From Pseudomonas fluorescens HK44 (GTDB lineage: Bacteria > Pseudomonadota > Gammaproteobacteria > Pseudomonadales > Pseudomonadaceae), in NCBI RefSeq assembly GCF_000217955.3, contig NZ_AFOY02000015.1, positions 682,001 to 746,000 on the forward strand: 64,000 nt of DNA, read 5' to 3'. Position 1 is the first letter of the stretch; every line of letters starts with the position of its first letter. The notes under the pieces were generated by a model. The model was given only the letters and a program-made list of their open reading frames with translations. It did not search any database and had not been told where the DNA came from. The translations under genes and the position numbers were made by a program. Below, one piece after another: positions 1-8,905 of this stretch.

Positions 1-1
1 C

Positions 2-511
2 ACCTGCCAAATCCTCTTTGAGGACGTGAAGGTGCCGGTGGCCAATCGTCTGGGCGAGGAGGGCGAAGGCTACAAAATTGCCTTGGCCAACCTTGAAGGC
101 GGACGTGTCGGGATTGCTTCGCAGTCGGTCGGCATGGCCCGCGCCGCGTTCGAAGCCGCCCGCGATTACGCCCGTGAGCGCGAGAGTTTCGGCAAGGCGA
201 TCATCGAACATCAGGCAGTCGCCTTCCGTTTGGCCGACATGGCCACGCAAATCGCCGTCGCCCGGCAGATGGTGCATTACGCCGCGGCCCTGCGTGACAG
301 CGGCAAACCGGCGCTGGTGGAAGCCTCGATGGCCAAGCTGTTTGCCTCGGAAATGGCCGAGAAGGTCTGCTCGATGGCGTTGCAAACTCTCGGCGGTTAC
401 GGTTATCTGAACGACTTCCCGCTGGAGCGGATCTACCGCGACGTGCGGGTTTGTCAGATCTACGAAGGCACCAGCGATATTCAGCGCATGGTCATTTCGC
501 GCAATCTTTGA
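2..511 (+). CDS. Acyl-CoA dehydrogenase, C-terminal part (cut by window start)
   Basis: The reading frame is open from the first bases of the window, so this is the C-terminal 169 residues of a longer protein. It matches the last two alpha-helical parts of FAD-dependent acyl-CoA dehydrogenases, which introduce the alpha-beta double bond in acyl-CoA. Visible family features are the [15 protein letters not shown] segment and the terminal [16 protein letters not shown] motif, whose glutamate is the usual catalytic base of short-chain members. An enoyl-CoA hydratase follows 13 bases downstream, so the two are probably co-transcribed and carry out successive beta-oxidation-like steps. Substrate is unknown; branched short-chain acyl-CoA is likely from context. 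Confidence 0.93.
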   Translation, partial: TCQILFEDVKVPVANRLGEEGEGYKIALANLEGGRVGIASQSVGMARAAFEAARDYARERESFGKAIIEHQAVAFRLADMATQIAVARQMVHYAAALRDSGKPALVEASMAKLFASEMAEKVCSMALQTLGGYGYLNDFPLERIYRDVRVCQIYEGTSDIQRMVISRNL

Positions 512-524
512 GAAGGAACGTTGC

Positions 525-1298
525 ATGAGCTACGACACGATTTTGTTGGAAGTCCGGGGTCGCGTGGGTCTGATCACCCTCAACCGCCCGCAAGCCCTGA
601 ATGCCTTGAACGCGCAGATCGTCAGCGAGCTGAACCACGCGCTGGACGGTCTGGAAGCCAATCCGGAAATTGGCTGCATCGTGCTGACCGGCTCGAAAAA
701 AGCCTTTGCCGCCGGTGCCGACATCAAGGAAATGGCCGAGCTGACCTACCCGCAGATCTACCTTGACGACCTGTTCAGCGACAGTGACCGGGTGGCCAAC
801 CGACGCAAGCCGATCATTGCGGCGGTCGCCGGTTTTGCGTTGGGCGGTGGCTGTGAGCTGGCGCTGATGTGCGATTTCATTCTGGCCGGCGACAACGCCA
901 AATTCGGTCAGCCGGAAATCAACCTCGGCGTGCTGCCGGGCATGGGCGGCACCCAGCGCCTGACCCGCGCCGTGGGCAAGGCCAAAGCCATGGAAATGTG
1001 CCTCAGCGGCCGTCTGATCGACGCGGTGGAAGCGGAACGCTGCGGTATCGTTGCGCGCATTGTGCCGGTAGATGAGCTGCTGGATGAAGCGTTGAAGGTC
1101 GCAACGCTGATCGCCAAGAAGTCCTTGCCGATTGCAATGATGGTCAAGGAAAGCGTCAACCGCGCCTTTGAAGTCAGCCTGTCCGAAGGCGTGCGCTTTG
1201 AGCGCCGGGTGTTCCATGCGGCGTTTGCTACGCAGGATCAGAAAGAAGGCATGGCGGCGTTTATTGCCAAGCGTGAGGCGCAGTTCCAAGGTAAGTAA
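525..1298 (+). CDS. Enoyl-CoA hydratase/isomerase family protein
   Basis: A 257-residue crotonase-fold enzyme of ordinary length for enoyl-CoA hydratases, which add water across the 2,3 double bond of enoyl-CoA. The oxyanion-hole segment [12 protein letters not shown] lies near residues 64-75, and the [11 protein letters not shown] and [17 protein letters not shown] segments carry the two acidic residues expected of an active hydratase. The ATG is preceded by GAAGGAACG at good spacing. It follows an acyl-CoA dehydrogenase and is convergent with a second dehydrogenase and a 3-hydroxyisobutyryl-CoA hydrolase, so valine-type branched-chain degradation is the most economical reading. A DspI-like role in making unsaturated fatty-acid signals is possible but not shown. 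Confidence 0.93.
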   Translation: MSYDTILLEVRGRVGLITLNRPQALNALNAQIVSELNHALDGLEANPEIGCIVLTGSKKAFAAGADIKEMAELTYPQIYLDDLFSDSDRVANRRKPIIAAVAGFALGGGCELALMCDFILAGDNAKFGQPEINLGVLPGMGGTQRLTRAVGKAKAMEMCLSGRLIDAVEAERCGIVARIVPVDELLDEALKVATLIAKKSLPIAMMVKESVNRAFEVSLSEGVRFERRVFHAAFATQDQKEGMAAFIAKREAQFQGK

Positions 1299-1318
1299 TG
1301 CAGCGTCCTCACTGACGT

Positions 1319-1383
1319 CATCGCGGGCAAGCCTTGCTCCTACTGATTCAGGTGATCTGTAGGAGCAAGGCTTGCCCGCGATG
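1319..1383. repeat. REP-type inverted pair acting as shared terminator
   Basis: Two perfectly complementary 25-base arms (1319-1343 and 1359-1383) enclose a 15-base loop. The arm contains GCGGGCAAGCCTTGCTCC, a form of pseudomonad REP element. It sits between convergent genes, so it could fold in both transcripts and act as a terminator or mRNA stabiliser. Confidence 0.9.
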
Positions 1384-1394
1384 CTTTTAGGGCC

Positions 1395-2546
1395 TCACAG
1401 CAAATAGTTCTTGAGTTCCCGCGCAATCACCATCCGCTGAATCTCGCTCGAGCCTTCGTAAATCTGCGTGATCCGCGCATCGCGGTAGTAGCGCTCCACC
1501 GGATAATCCTCCAGATAGCCGTAGCCGCCGTGGATCTGTATCGCAGACGAGCAGACCTTCTCAGCCATCTCCGAGGCAAACAGCTTGGCCTGTGAGGCTT
1601 CCGACAGGCATGGCTTGCCGGCGCTGCGCAACCGGGCGGCATGCAGGATCAGCAGGCGTGCGGCGTTCAGCCGGGTGTGCATGTCGGCGAGCATATTGGC
1701 GACGCTTTGGTGCTCGATGATCGGCTTGTCGAACTGCACCCGGTCACGGGCGTAGGCCAGCGCCGCTTCGAAAGCTGCGCGCGCAATACCCAGCGCCTGC
1801 GCGGCGATGCCGATGCGACCGCCTTCAAGGTTGGACAAGGCAATCGCCAAACCCTTGCCGCGCTCACCCAGCAGATTGGCTTCGGGGATCGTGCAGTTGT
1901 TCAGCGTCACCGCGCAGGTGTCGGAAGCGCGGATACCCATCTTGTGTTCGCTGCGGTCGACGATAAAACCCGGCGTGTCGGTTGGCACCAGGAACGCCGA
2001 CAGACCTTTCTTGCCCAGGTCCGGATCGGTCACCGCAAACACAATCGCCAGTTTTGCCCGTCGACCATTGCTGACGAACTGCTTGGCGCCATTGATCACC
2101 CACCGGCCGTCGCGCAGTTCGGCGCGGGTGCGCAGGTTGTGCGCCTCGGAACCGGCTTGCGGCTCGGTCAGGCAGAAGCAGCCGATGGCCCGCCCGCTGG
2201 CCAGATCCGCCAGCCAGGTCTGTTTCTGTTCTTCAGTGCCATAGTTGAGAACCGGCCCGCAGCCCACCGAGTTGTGGATGCTCATCAGGGCGCCGGTGGC
2301 GCCGTCGCCGGCAGAAATCTCTTCCACCGCCAGTGCGTAGGCCACGTAGTCGACATAAGTGCCGCCCCATTCCTCGGGAACCACCATGCCGAGCAAACCC
2401 AGCTCGCCCATCTTGGCCACCAGCGCATCATCGATCCAGCCGGCTTTTTCCCAGGCCTGGGCGTGCGGGGCGATTTCGCCGCGGGCAAAATCCCGGGCCA
2501 TGTCGCGGATCATCACTTGTTCTTCGGTCAATTCGATATCGTGCAT
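1395..2546 (-). CDS. Acyl-CoA dehydrogenase, probable isobutyryl-CoA type
   Basis: A complete 383-residue FAD-dependent acyl-CoA dehydrogenase, the normal family length. Recognisable parts are the N-terminal helical domain ([20 protein letters not shown]), the middle flavin-contacting segment [18 protein letters not shown], and the C-terminal [18 protein letters not shown] motif with the catalytic glutamate. It begins three bases after the stop of the upstream 3-hydroxyisobutyryl-CoA hydrolase gene, so the two form an operon. Since the hydrolase acts on the valine pathway intermediate, isobutyryl-CoA to methacrylyl-CoA is the best guess for the reaction; 2-methylbutyryl-CoA is an alternative. 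Confidence 0.93.
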   Translation of the reverse strand: MHDIELTEEQVMIRDMARDFARGEIAPHAQAWEKAGWIDDALVAKMGELGLLGMVVPEEWGGTYVDYVAYALAVEEISAGDGATGALMSIHNSVGCGPVLNYGTEEQKQTWLADLASGRAIGCFCLTEPQAGSEAHNLRTRAELRDGRWVINGAKQFVSNGRRAKLAIVFAVTDPDLGKKGLSAFLVPTDTPGFIVDRSEHKMGIRASDTCAVTLNNCTIPEANLLGERGKGLAIALSNLEGGRIGIAAQALGIARAAFEAALAYARDRVQFDKPIIEHQSVANMLADMHTRLNAARLLILHAARLRSAGKPCLSEASQAKLFASEMAEKVCSSAIQIHGGYGYLEDYPVERYYRDARITQIYEGSSEIQRMVIARELKNYLL

Positions 2547-2549
2547 GGC

Positions 2550-3656
2550 TCAGCTCCCGCTCTGGTCAAAACCGCTGAAGAAGCTCGCAACGTGTTTGGC
2601 GTCCAGCGCCTGCACGGTCGGAGGGTTCCAGCGTGGGCTCTTGTCTTTGTCGATCAGCAAGGCGCGGACGCCTTCGATCAGGTCGCCGCGTTCAAACCAC
2701 TGGCGATCGAGGTGCAATTCGAGGGCGAAGCAATTTTCCAGGCTCAGCTGACGGCCGCGACGCAGCATCTCTAACGTTACACCCATGGCCAGCGGTGAAC
2801 GACTGTCGAGTAAATCGGCAGTGGTGATTGCCCAGTCGTGGCTGTCGGCAACCTTAACGCTGCGCAGTTGCTCGACAATGCTCGGCACGTCCGGCAGGGC
2901 GAAGAAGTGGTCGATGGCTGGCCGCAGTGTTTGCAACGGTGCGTCGGGCAGCTGCTGTACCGCAAGTTTTGCCAGCAGGCCTTGCAGGTCCTTGAGCGGA
3001 GTGTCGTGCCACGTGAGGCCGTCGAGGCGTTGATCCAGCTCAGCGAGTTTCTGGCTATCCAGGTACCAGTCGGCCAACCCGCAATACAGCGCATCGGCGG
3101 CGCGAATCTGCACGCCACTGACGCCAAGGTAGATGCCCAGTTCGCCGGGAATCCGTGGCAGGAAGTAGCTGCCGCCAACGTCCGGGAAGTAACCGATCGC
3201 CACTTCCGGCATTGCCAGGCGGCTGCGTTCGGTGACCACCCGCAGGTCTGCGCCTTGCACCAGGCCCATGCCGCCGCCGAGGACGAAACCGTCCATCAAT
3301 GCCAGTACCGGTTTGCGGTAATGGTGGATCGCCAAGTCGAGGGCGTATTCCTCGACGAAGAAGTCTTCATGCAGGGTGTCGCCGCTTTTGAAACTGTCGT
3401 ACAGCGAACGGATATCGCCACCGGCGCAGAAGGCTTTCTCGCCAGCCCCGCGCAACACCACGGCATGGATGTGCGGGTCTTTCGACCAGGCATCGAGTTG
3501 TCGGTGCAGGTTGCGGACCATGTCCAGGGTAATGGCGTTGAGGCCGGCGGGGCGATTGAGGGTCAGGTGGCCAATGTGGTTGCGGACTTCGGCCAGCACG
3601 TCGTTTTCGCTGGCATCAATGCCGTGTGTCGCCTGGGATGAAACCTGAGCAGTCAT
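2550..3656 (-). CDS. 3-hydroxyisobutyryl-CoA hydrolase / enoyl-CoA hydratase-like
   Basis: A 368-residue crotonase-superfamily protein. The length, the AFCAGGDIRSLYDS segment and the signature MPEVAIGYFPDVGGSYFLPR are typical of 3-hydroxyisobutyryl-CoA hydrolases, which release free 3-hydroxyisobutyrate in valine degradation. The frame stays open far upstream, but the ATG at 3656 gives the family N-terminus (MTAQVSSQ) and is preceded by a GGGAG ribosome site, so the 146-residue extension is rejected. It is the first gene of a two-gene operon with the downstream acyl-CoA dehydrogenase. It is probably equivalent to PA0744 of P. aeruginosa, as recalled rather than searched. Confidence 0.88.
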   Translation of the reverse strand: MTAQVSSQATHGIDASENDVLAEVRNHIGHLTLNRPAGLNAITLDMVRNLHRQLDAWSKDPHIHAVVLRGAGEKAFCAGGDIRSLYDSFKSGDTLHEDFFVEEYALDLAIHHYRKPVLALMDGFVLGGGMGLVQGADLRVVTERSRLAMPEVAIGYFPDVGGSYFLPRIPGELGIYLGVSGVQIRAADALYCGLADWYLDSQKLAELDQRLDGLTWHDTPLKDLQGLLAKLAVQQLPDAPLQTLRPAIDHFFALPDVPSIVEQLRSVKVADSHDWAITTADLLDSRSPLAMGVTLEMLRRGRQLSLENCFALELHLDRQWFERGDLIEGVRALLIDKDKSPRWNPPTVQALDAKHVASFFSGFDQSGS

Positions 3657-4108
3657 CACTAACTCCCTGCTTTTATTGTTCTTTATAGAAGTGTTCGCGC
3701 GCGAACGATGCCGGATCGTAACAGTGCAAATTTGCGATGTACAACCGTGATAGATGCAGGTCAGGTCTGCATTTTTGTAATGCCTGCACGCTGATTCACC
3801 GCATAAACGCCCTAATAGGGCATTCACGACAGAATCGGCTGTGTAAATGCCGACATCAGCACAAGCGAGCTGTCTGCGACGGTCCTTTCGACACCTCGGC
3901 ACAATCGTCTGTTGGCATTCTGGCCTTCCATTCGAAGCCGTCTGCGCCAAGGGTTTCAGGGTGGGGTGTGGCCGGCCTTTGGCGGTGCACCGAACACAAA
4001 CAATAAGAACGCTGCTGCGGCAGACGCCGCATCGACTCTCTGTTCCTGCCCATAAAGGCGCCCAGGCATTCGTGCCCGGTCGCGATAACTCCAATCAAAT
4101 CGGGACTT
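3657..4108. promoter_or_regulatory. Divergent intergenic region
   Basis: 452 bases between the divergently transcribed hydrolase and ABC-transporter genes, A+T-richer than the flanking genes. It must hold both promoters. A short palindrome, GCCCTAATAGGGC, lies near 3809-3821. No convincing coding frame or confident promoter boxes were seen. Confidence 0.45.
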
Positions 4109-4894
4109 ATGAAGATGAAAACCCAATGGCTGACGTTGCCTGTACTCGCGATGCTGTTCTGCTCGGCCGGCGCTAGCGCCAAAGAGTGGACCGAACTGCG
4201 CTTTGGCACCAACCCAAGCTACCCGCCGTTTGAGTCGACCACCGCCGACGGTGGCGTGCAAGGCTTTGGCGTAGATCTGGGCAACGCGATCTGCGCCGAA
4301 CTGAAGCTCAAGTGTGTGTGGGTCAGCAATGACTTCGACGGGCTGATTCCTGCGCTCAAGGCCGGCAAGTTCGACGCCATCGAGTCGTCGATGACTGTCA
4401 CCGACGCCCGCAGGAAACAGATCGATTTTACCGACCGTCTGTATGCCGGCCCGACGGCCATCGTCACCCGCAAGGATTCGGGGCTTGAGCCCACCGCCGA
4501 GTCGCTCAAGGGCAAGACCATTGGTTTTATGCAAGGCACCATTCAGGAAACCTATGCCAGGGCCAAACTGGCGCCGGGCGGGGTGAAACTGCGCGCCTAT
4601 CAGAACCAGGATCAGGTCTACGCCGATCTGGTTTACGGCCGCCTCGACGCCTCGATTCAGGACAAACTGCAAGCGCAGATGAGCTTCCTTACATCGCCAC
4701 AAGGCGCCCCATTCAAGAACAGCGAAGGCATCAGTGATCCGCTGGTGCCCGCGGACATCGCCATCGGTGTGCGCAAGGACAACGACGAGCTCAAAGGCAT
4801 GCTCAATACCGCCATCAAGGCCCTGCACGAGAAGGGCATCTACGCGCAGATCCAGAAGAAATACTTCGGCGATCTGGACCTCTACAACAACTGA
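4109..4894 (+). CDS. Basic amino-acid ABC transporter, periplasmic binding protein
   Basis: A 261-residue family-3 extracellular solute-binding protein of the lysine/arginine/ornithine/histidine type. A Sec signal peptide (MKMKTQWLTLPVLAMLFCS) is followed by a likely cleavage after ASA at residue 24. The mature start TELRFGTNPSYPPFES and the segments KAGKFDAIESSMTVTDARRK and FTDRLYAGPTAIV are the usual ligand-binding parts. It heads a binding-protein, two-permease, ATPase gene set. Genes for a guanidino-modifying hydrolase and arginine succinyltransferase downstream point to arginine, citrulline or a relative as ligand; the exact ligand is not determined. Confidence 0.92.
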   Translation: MKMKTQWLTLPVLAMLFCSAGASAKEWTELRFGTNPSYPPFESTTADGGVQGFGVDLGNAICAELKLKCVWVSNDFDGLIPALKAGKFDAIESSMTVTDARRKQIDFTDRLYAGPTAIVTRKDSGLEPTAESLKGKTIGFMQGTIQETYARAKLAPGGVKLRAYQNQDQVYADLVYGRLDASIQDKLQAQMSFLTSPQGAPFKNSEGISDPLVPADIAIGVRKDNDELKGMLNTAIKALHEKGIYAQIQKKYFGDLDLYNN

Positions 4895-4969
4895 TCAGCG
4901 CACCTGAGGCATTGGGCCGTGTTTCACGTCCCAATGCCTTGCTGTGGTGCATCAAGACAGGTGATTTGC

Positions 4970-5695
4970 GTGAATACCTTCCTCAATGCTCTGGGTCTGG
5001 ATCTCTCGGCCCTGCAAGGCTATGGCCCACTGCTGCTGCACGGCACCTGGGTGACCCTGAAACTCTCGGCGCTGTCGCTGCTGGTCAGCATGCTGCTGGG
5101 GCTGCTCGGCGCGGCGGCCAAGCTCTCGCCGCTGCGGCTGCTGAACCTGCCGGCAACCTTTTACACCACGCTGATTCGCGGTGTACCGGACCTGGTGTTG
5201 ATGCTGCTGATCTTCTACAGCCTGCAAGGCTGGTTGAGCAGCCTGACGCAAGCACTGGGTTGGGCCTACATGGAAATCGATCCGTTCGTGGCCGGGGTCA
5301 TTACCCTGGGCTTTATCTACGGCGCGTATTTCACCGAGACCTTTCGTGGCGCGATCCTCAGTGTCCCTCGGGGGCAACAGGAGGCCGGTGCCTCGTTTGG
5401 CCTGAGCCGTTGGCAGCGTTTTTACTGCGTGGTGTTCCCGCAGATGATGCGCTTTGCCTTGCCAAGCCTGGGCAACAACTGGCTGGTGCTGCTCAAGGCT
5501 ACGGCGCTGGTGTCGATCATCGGCTTGTCGGACCTGGTCAAGGTCGCGCAGGAGGCCGGCAAAAGCACTTTCAACATGCTGGATTTTCTATTGCTGGCGG
5601 CAGCGCTGTACCTGCTGATCACCAGCGCCTCGAACTATGTTTTGCGCGTGCTTGAACGGCGCTACAACCAGGGCGTGCGGGGGATGACGCGATGA
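4970..5695 (+). CDS. ABC transporter permease (HisQ/AotQ type)
   Basis: A 241-residue polar amino-acid permease with about five membrane spans. The family EAA-loop appears as GAILSVPRGQQEAGASFGLS, followed by FPQMMRFALPSLGNNWLVLLK. I choose the GTG at 4970 (VNTFLNALGLD) because AGGTGA lies five bases upstream and the N-terminus then matches the family; a frame opening at 4919 would add 17 unlikely residues. It overlaps the next permease by four bases (ATGA), indicating translational coupling, and pairs with it as a heterodimeric channel. Confidence 0.9.
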   Translation: MNTFLNALGLDLSALQGYGPLLLHGTWVTLKLSALSLLVSMLLGLLGAAAKLSPLRLLNLPATFYTTLIRGVPDLVLMLLIFYSLQGWLSSLTQALGWAYMEIDPFVAGVITLGFIYGAYFTETFRGAILSVPRGQQEAGASFGLSRWQRFYCVVFPQMMRFALPSLGNNWLVLLKATALVSIIGLSDLVKVAQEAGKSTFNMLDFLLLAAALYLLITSASNYVLRVLERRYNQGVRGMTR

Positions 5696-6402
5696 TCGAA
5701 TTGATCTGCGAATACTGGAAACCTTTCCTGTTCAGCGATGGCTATAACTTCACCGGTTTGGCCATGACCTTATGGCTGCTGGTGGTGAGCATCGTGCTCG
5801 GGTTCTGCCTGTCGCTGCCCCTGGCGATCATGCGCACTTCGCGTTGGGGCCTGCTGCGCTGGCCGGTGCAACTGTTCACTTATGTGTTTCGTGGTACGCC
5901 GCTGTATATCCAGCTGTTGATTTGCTACAGCGGGATCTACGGCATTGCGGTGGTCCGTTCGCAGCCGCTGCTCGAAGCGTTCTTTCGCGATGCGATGAAT
6001 TGCACCTTGCTGGCGTTCACCCTCAACACCTGCGCCTACACTGTCGAGATCTTCGCCGGGGCGATTCGCAGCATTCCCTACGGTGAAATCGAGGCGGCCC
6101 ATGCCTATGGCCTCAGTGGCTGGCGTTTGTATGTGAAGTTGATTCTGCCCTCGGCGTTGCGTCGGGCGCTGCCTTACTACAGCAACGAAGTGATCCTGAT
6201 GCTGCACGCCACGTCGGTGGCCTTCACCGCGACCATTCCGGACATTCTCAAGGTCGCCCGGGACGCCAATGCCGCGACCTTCATGACCTTCCAGGCCTTC
6301 GGTATCGCCGGCCTGCTGTACCTCGCGCTGTCATTTGGCCTGGTGGGTGCATTCCGCCTGGCCGAGCGGCGCTGGTTGAGTTTCCTCGGGCCGGCTCACT
6401 GA
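5692..6402 (+). CDS. ABC transporter permease (HisM/AotM type)
   Basis: A 236-residue inner-membrane permease with the binding-protein-dependent transport motif AIRSIPYGEIEAAHAYGLSG and the following LILPSALRRALPYYSNE, as in HisM/ArtM/AotM proteins. The start overlaps the stop of the preceding permease by four bases. With its partner it would form the channel through which the periplasmic binding protein delivers the amino acid. The ATPase gene follows after 76 bases that hold a purine-rich ribosome site (CCAGGAGTGTTGC). Confidence 0.92.
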   Translation: MIELICEYWKPFLFSDGYNFTGLAMTLWLLVVSIVLGFCLSLPLAIMRTSRWGLLRWPVQLFTYVFRGTPLYIQLLICYSGIYGIAVVRSQPLLEAFFRDAMNCTLLAFTLNTCAYTVEIFAGAIRSIPYGEIEAAHAYGLSGWRLYVKLILPSALRRALPYYSNEVILMLHATSVAFTATIPDILKVARDANAATFMTFQAFGIAGLLYLALSFGLVGAFRLAERRWLSFLGPAH

Positions 6403-6478
6403 GATCTGGAGCCGGCTTTTTTCCTCCCTCTTTCTGTCCAGAACGCTGTCGCCAACGGCAGCGCTCCAGGAGTGTTGC

Positions 6479-7240
6479 ATGTACAAACTGACCGTTGAAA
6501 ATCTGTATAAACGCTTTGGTGACAACGAAGTGCTCAAGGGCGTCTCGTTGAATGCCCGCGCCGGTGATGTCGTGAGCATGATTGGCGCCAGTGGCTCCGG
6601 TAAAAGCACTATGCTGCGGTGTATCAACTTCCTTGAACGGGCGGATGAAGGTGCCATCGAGCTGGACGGCGAGCGGATTGTCACCCGCCAGGCGGCCGGT
6701 GGCATGCGGGTTGCCAACCCGGCACAGTTGCAACGCTTGCGCACGCGGCTGGCGATGGTGTTTCAGCACTTCAACCTGTGGAGTCATCTGACGGTGTTGG
6801 AGAACATCATGCTGGCGCCGTGCAAAGTCCTGGGTGTCAGCCGCAAGGACGCTGAAGTCAGCGCCCGGGCCTACCTGGATAAGGTCGGCCTGCCGCAACG
6901 CGTGGCCGAGCAGTACCCGGCATTCCTGTCCGGCGGCCAGCAACAACGGGTGGCGATTGCCCGGGCGTTGGCGGTGGAACCGCAGATTCTGTTGTTCGAC
7001 GAGCCGACCTCGGCCCTCGACCCGGAGCTGGTGGGTGAAGTATTGAAGGTGATTCAGGCGTTGGCTGAAGAAGGCCGGACCATGTTGATGGTGACCCACG
7101 AAATGGGCTTTGCCCGGCAGGTGTCCAGCCAGGTGCTGTTCCTGCATCAAGGCCGGGTCGAGGAGCAGGGCGATGCGACAATTCTCGACCAGCCCAAAAG
7201 CGAGCGTTTACAGCAATTTTTATCGGGCCGTTTGAAGTGA
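6479..7240 (+). CDS. Amino-acid ABC transporter ATP-binding protein
   Basis: A 253-residue ATPase of the HisP/GlnQ/AotP class. Walker A is GASGSGKSTML near residue 38, the signature is [15 protein letters not shown], and Walker B with the D-loop is ILLFDEPTSALDPELVGEV; the switch histidine lies in MLMVTHEMGFA. It would energise the two permeases encoded upstream. The Lrp-family regulator gene starts 12 bases after its stop, so the regulator is probably in the same transcript. Specificity is inferred only from the arginine-related genes nearby. Confidence 0.93.
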   Translation: MYKLTVENLYKRFGDNEVLKGVSLNARAGDVVSMIGASGSGKSTMLRCINFLERADEGAIELDGERIVTRQAAGGMRVANPAQLQRLRTRLAMVFQHFNLWSHLTVLENIMLAPCKVLGVSRKDAEVSARAYLDKVGLPQRVAEQYPAFLSGGQQQRVAIARALAVEPQILLFDEPTSALDPELVGEVLKVIQALAEEGRTMLMVTHEMGFARQVSSQVLFLHQGRVEEQGDATILDQPKSERLQQFLSGRLK

Positions 7241-7252
7241 GGCAAGGCGTAC

Positions 7253-7729
7253 ATGGCGGACATCCGCGATATGTCGATCGTGCTTGATCGTATCGATCAG
7301 GCAATCATTGAGGTGCTGCGCCACGAAGGGCGCATCACCTATCAGAAGCTTTCCGAGCGCGTGCACCTGACACCAAGGCCTTGCCTTGAGCGGGTGCGCA
7401 AGCTTGAACAGCTCGGCGTCATTCGTGGCTACGGGGCGATTCTCGACGAGAAAAAACTGACCCCCGGTCTGTCGCTGCTGGTGCTGGTGGCGCTGTCGAA
7501 CCAGAGCGGGCGCGCCGCGCAGAAAGCCTTTGAATCCAAGGTCCGTGCCTGCCCGCAGGTGCTGGAGTGCCAATTGATCAGCGGCGCCTTCGACTACAGC
7601 CTGCGGATGCGCTGTCGCGACATGGAGCACTACCGGGTACTGACCGAAGTCTGGTTCGACGACCCGGACCTGCACATCGACAAACTGGTCAGCCACCCCG
7701 AGCTGGCAATGGTCAAAACCTCCACCTAG
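7253..7729 (+). CDS. Lrp/AsnC-family transcriptional regulator
   Basis: A 158-residue protein with an N-terminal winged helix (LDRIDQAIIEVLRHEGRITYQKLSERV) and a C-terminal ligand-sensing RAM domain containing CPQVLECQLISGAFDYSLRM. Such proteins sense amino acids and control their transport and catabolism. It lies between an amino-acid importer and arginine-degrading genes, so it probably regulates this locus. The ATG at 7253 is preceded by GAGGCAAGG; an in-frame ATG at 7271 is an alternative start. Confidence 0.92.
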   Translation: MADIRDMSIVLDRIDQAIIEVLRHEGRITYQKLSERVHLTPRPCLERVRKLEQLGVIRGYGAILDEKKLTPGLSLLVLVALSNQSGRAAQKAFESKVRACPQVLECQLISGAFDYSLRMRCRDMEHYRVLTEVWFDDPDLHIDKLVSHPELAMVKTST

Positions 7730-7758
7730 AACGGCTAAGCACCGCCGTTCCAAATTCC

Positions 7759-7819
7759 GCTGATTCCGTAGCAGCTGGCGCAGCCGAACGCAGGCTGCGC
7801 CAGCTACTACGGAATCAGC
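7759..7819. repeat. REP-type palindrome
   Basis: A 27-base arm (7759-7785) and its complement (7793-7819), with one mismatch, enclose a seven-base loop. It contains GTAGCAGCTGGCGCAGCC, the same REP style as the long inverted repeat near 41.0 kb. It follows the Lrp-family gene and could terminate the transporter transcript. Confidence 0.88.
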
Positions 7820-7969
7820 GATTTCAGACGATTTATCACGCTCACCAAATCGGCTGCAAGCCACCCCGTTTTCAGCCATTTCCAGCACCAACTCCCTCCT
7901 TATCAGCCGGGTTTTTCCGACGCCGAATCAGACAATGAGCACCTCTCAACCCTCATTGATTCTGTGCCC

Positions 7970-8905
7970 ATGCAAACCACCAATACCGTTTTGATGATTC
8001 GCCCGACACGTTTCTCCTTCAACCAGGACACGGCCGCCAACAACCGTTTCCAGCGTCCGGCGGCTGCGGCTGAAGACGTGCAACTCAAGGCCCTGCAAGA
8101 GTTCGACGGCTATGTCGCAGCCCTGCGTGAGCACGGGGTTGAAGTCATGGTGCACAACGACAGCGAGGCGCCGCACACCCCGGACTCGATCTTTCCGAAC
8201 AATTGGTGGAGCAGCCATCCCGACGGCACACTCGTGCTGTACCCGATGCAAGGCCACAACCGCCGTCTGGAGCGCGACAAAGGCGTACTCGACTGTCTGC
8301 GCGATGCTTACCGTGTCGAGCAATTGCTCGACCTTTCCGGCCTTGAGCAGCAGGAAGTGTTCCTTGAGGGCACCGGCAGCATGGTCCTCGATCGCGAACA
8401 GCGGATCTGCTACGCCGGCTACTCGACCCGTACCCATGCCAAGGCGTTGGATCAGGTGGTTGAGCACCTCGGCTATGAGTTGTGCGCGTTCAACGCGGTG
8501 GACCGTCACGGAGTGCCGATCTATCACACCAACGTGATGATGAGCGTCGGCACGCAATTGGCGGTGGTCTGCCTGGAATCGGTCAGCGACCTGGACGAAC
8601 GCAATGCACTGCGCTCGCGCCTTGAACGTAGCGGCAAGCAAGTCTTGACCCTGAGCTTCGATCAGTTGGAGTCGTTCGCCGGCAACATGCTTGAAGTGCA
8701 CAACGCCGCTGGCGAGCCGTTGCTGGTGATGTCGCGCACGGCCTGGCGGTCGCTGCATGCCGACCAGCGCCGGATGGTCGAAGCGTATGCCAAACCTCTA
8801 CCCGTGAACATCGACACCATCGAGCGGATTGGCGGCGGCAGTGCGCGCTGCATGCTCGCGGAAGTCTATCTGCCTAAACGCGTGAGCCCACAGGAGCACC
8901 ATTGA
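7970..8905 (+). CDS. ctlX: CtlX-like guanidino-group hydrolase (citrulline/dimethylarginine type)
   Basis: A 311-residue member of the guanidino-group modifying superfamily that includes arginine deiminase and dimethylarginine dimethylaminohydrolase. It has the CtlX hallmarks DSIFPNNWWSSHPDGT, a central LEGTGSMVLDRE and a C-terminal GGGSARCMLAEVYLP with the presumed catalytic cysteine. These enzymes hydrolyse the guanidino or ureido group of arginine, citrulline or methylated relatives. The ATG at 7970 is used; a GTG two codons earlier is possible and neither has a strong ribosome site. Its stop overlaps the astA-like start, so the two are coupled. The exact substrate is inferred from family resemblance. 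Confidence 0.82.
   Translation: MQTTNTVLMIRPTRFSFNQDTAANNRFQRPAAAAEDVQLKALQEFDGYVAALREHGVEVMVHNDSEAPHTPDSIFPNNWWSSHPDGTLVLYPMQGHNRRLERDKGVLDCLRDAYRVEQLLDLSGLEQQEVFLEGTGSMVLDREQRICYAGYSTRTHAKALDQVVEHLGYELCAFNAVDRHGVPIYHTNVMMSVGTQLAVVCLESVSDLDERNALRSRLERSGKQVLTLSFDQLESFAGNMLEVHNAAGEPLLVMSRTAWRSLHADQRRMVEAYAKPLPVNIDTIERIGGGSARCMLAEVYLPKRVSPQEHH

Noticed and set aside
3657..4094. N-terminal extension of the 3-hydroxyisobutyryl-CoA hydrolase
   Set aside because: Cysteine- and arginine-rich translation without family similarity; the ATG at 3656 has a ribosome site and gives the normal length.
4959..5695. Start of the first amino-acid permease at 4919
   Set aside because: The GTG at 4970 has a properly spaced AGGTGA and matches the family N-terminus; the extra 17 residues are cysteine-rich and not hydrophobic.
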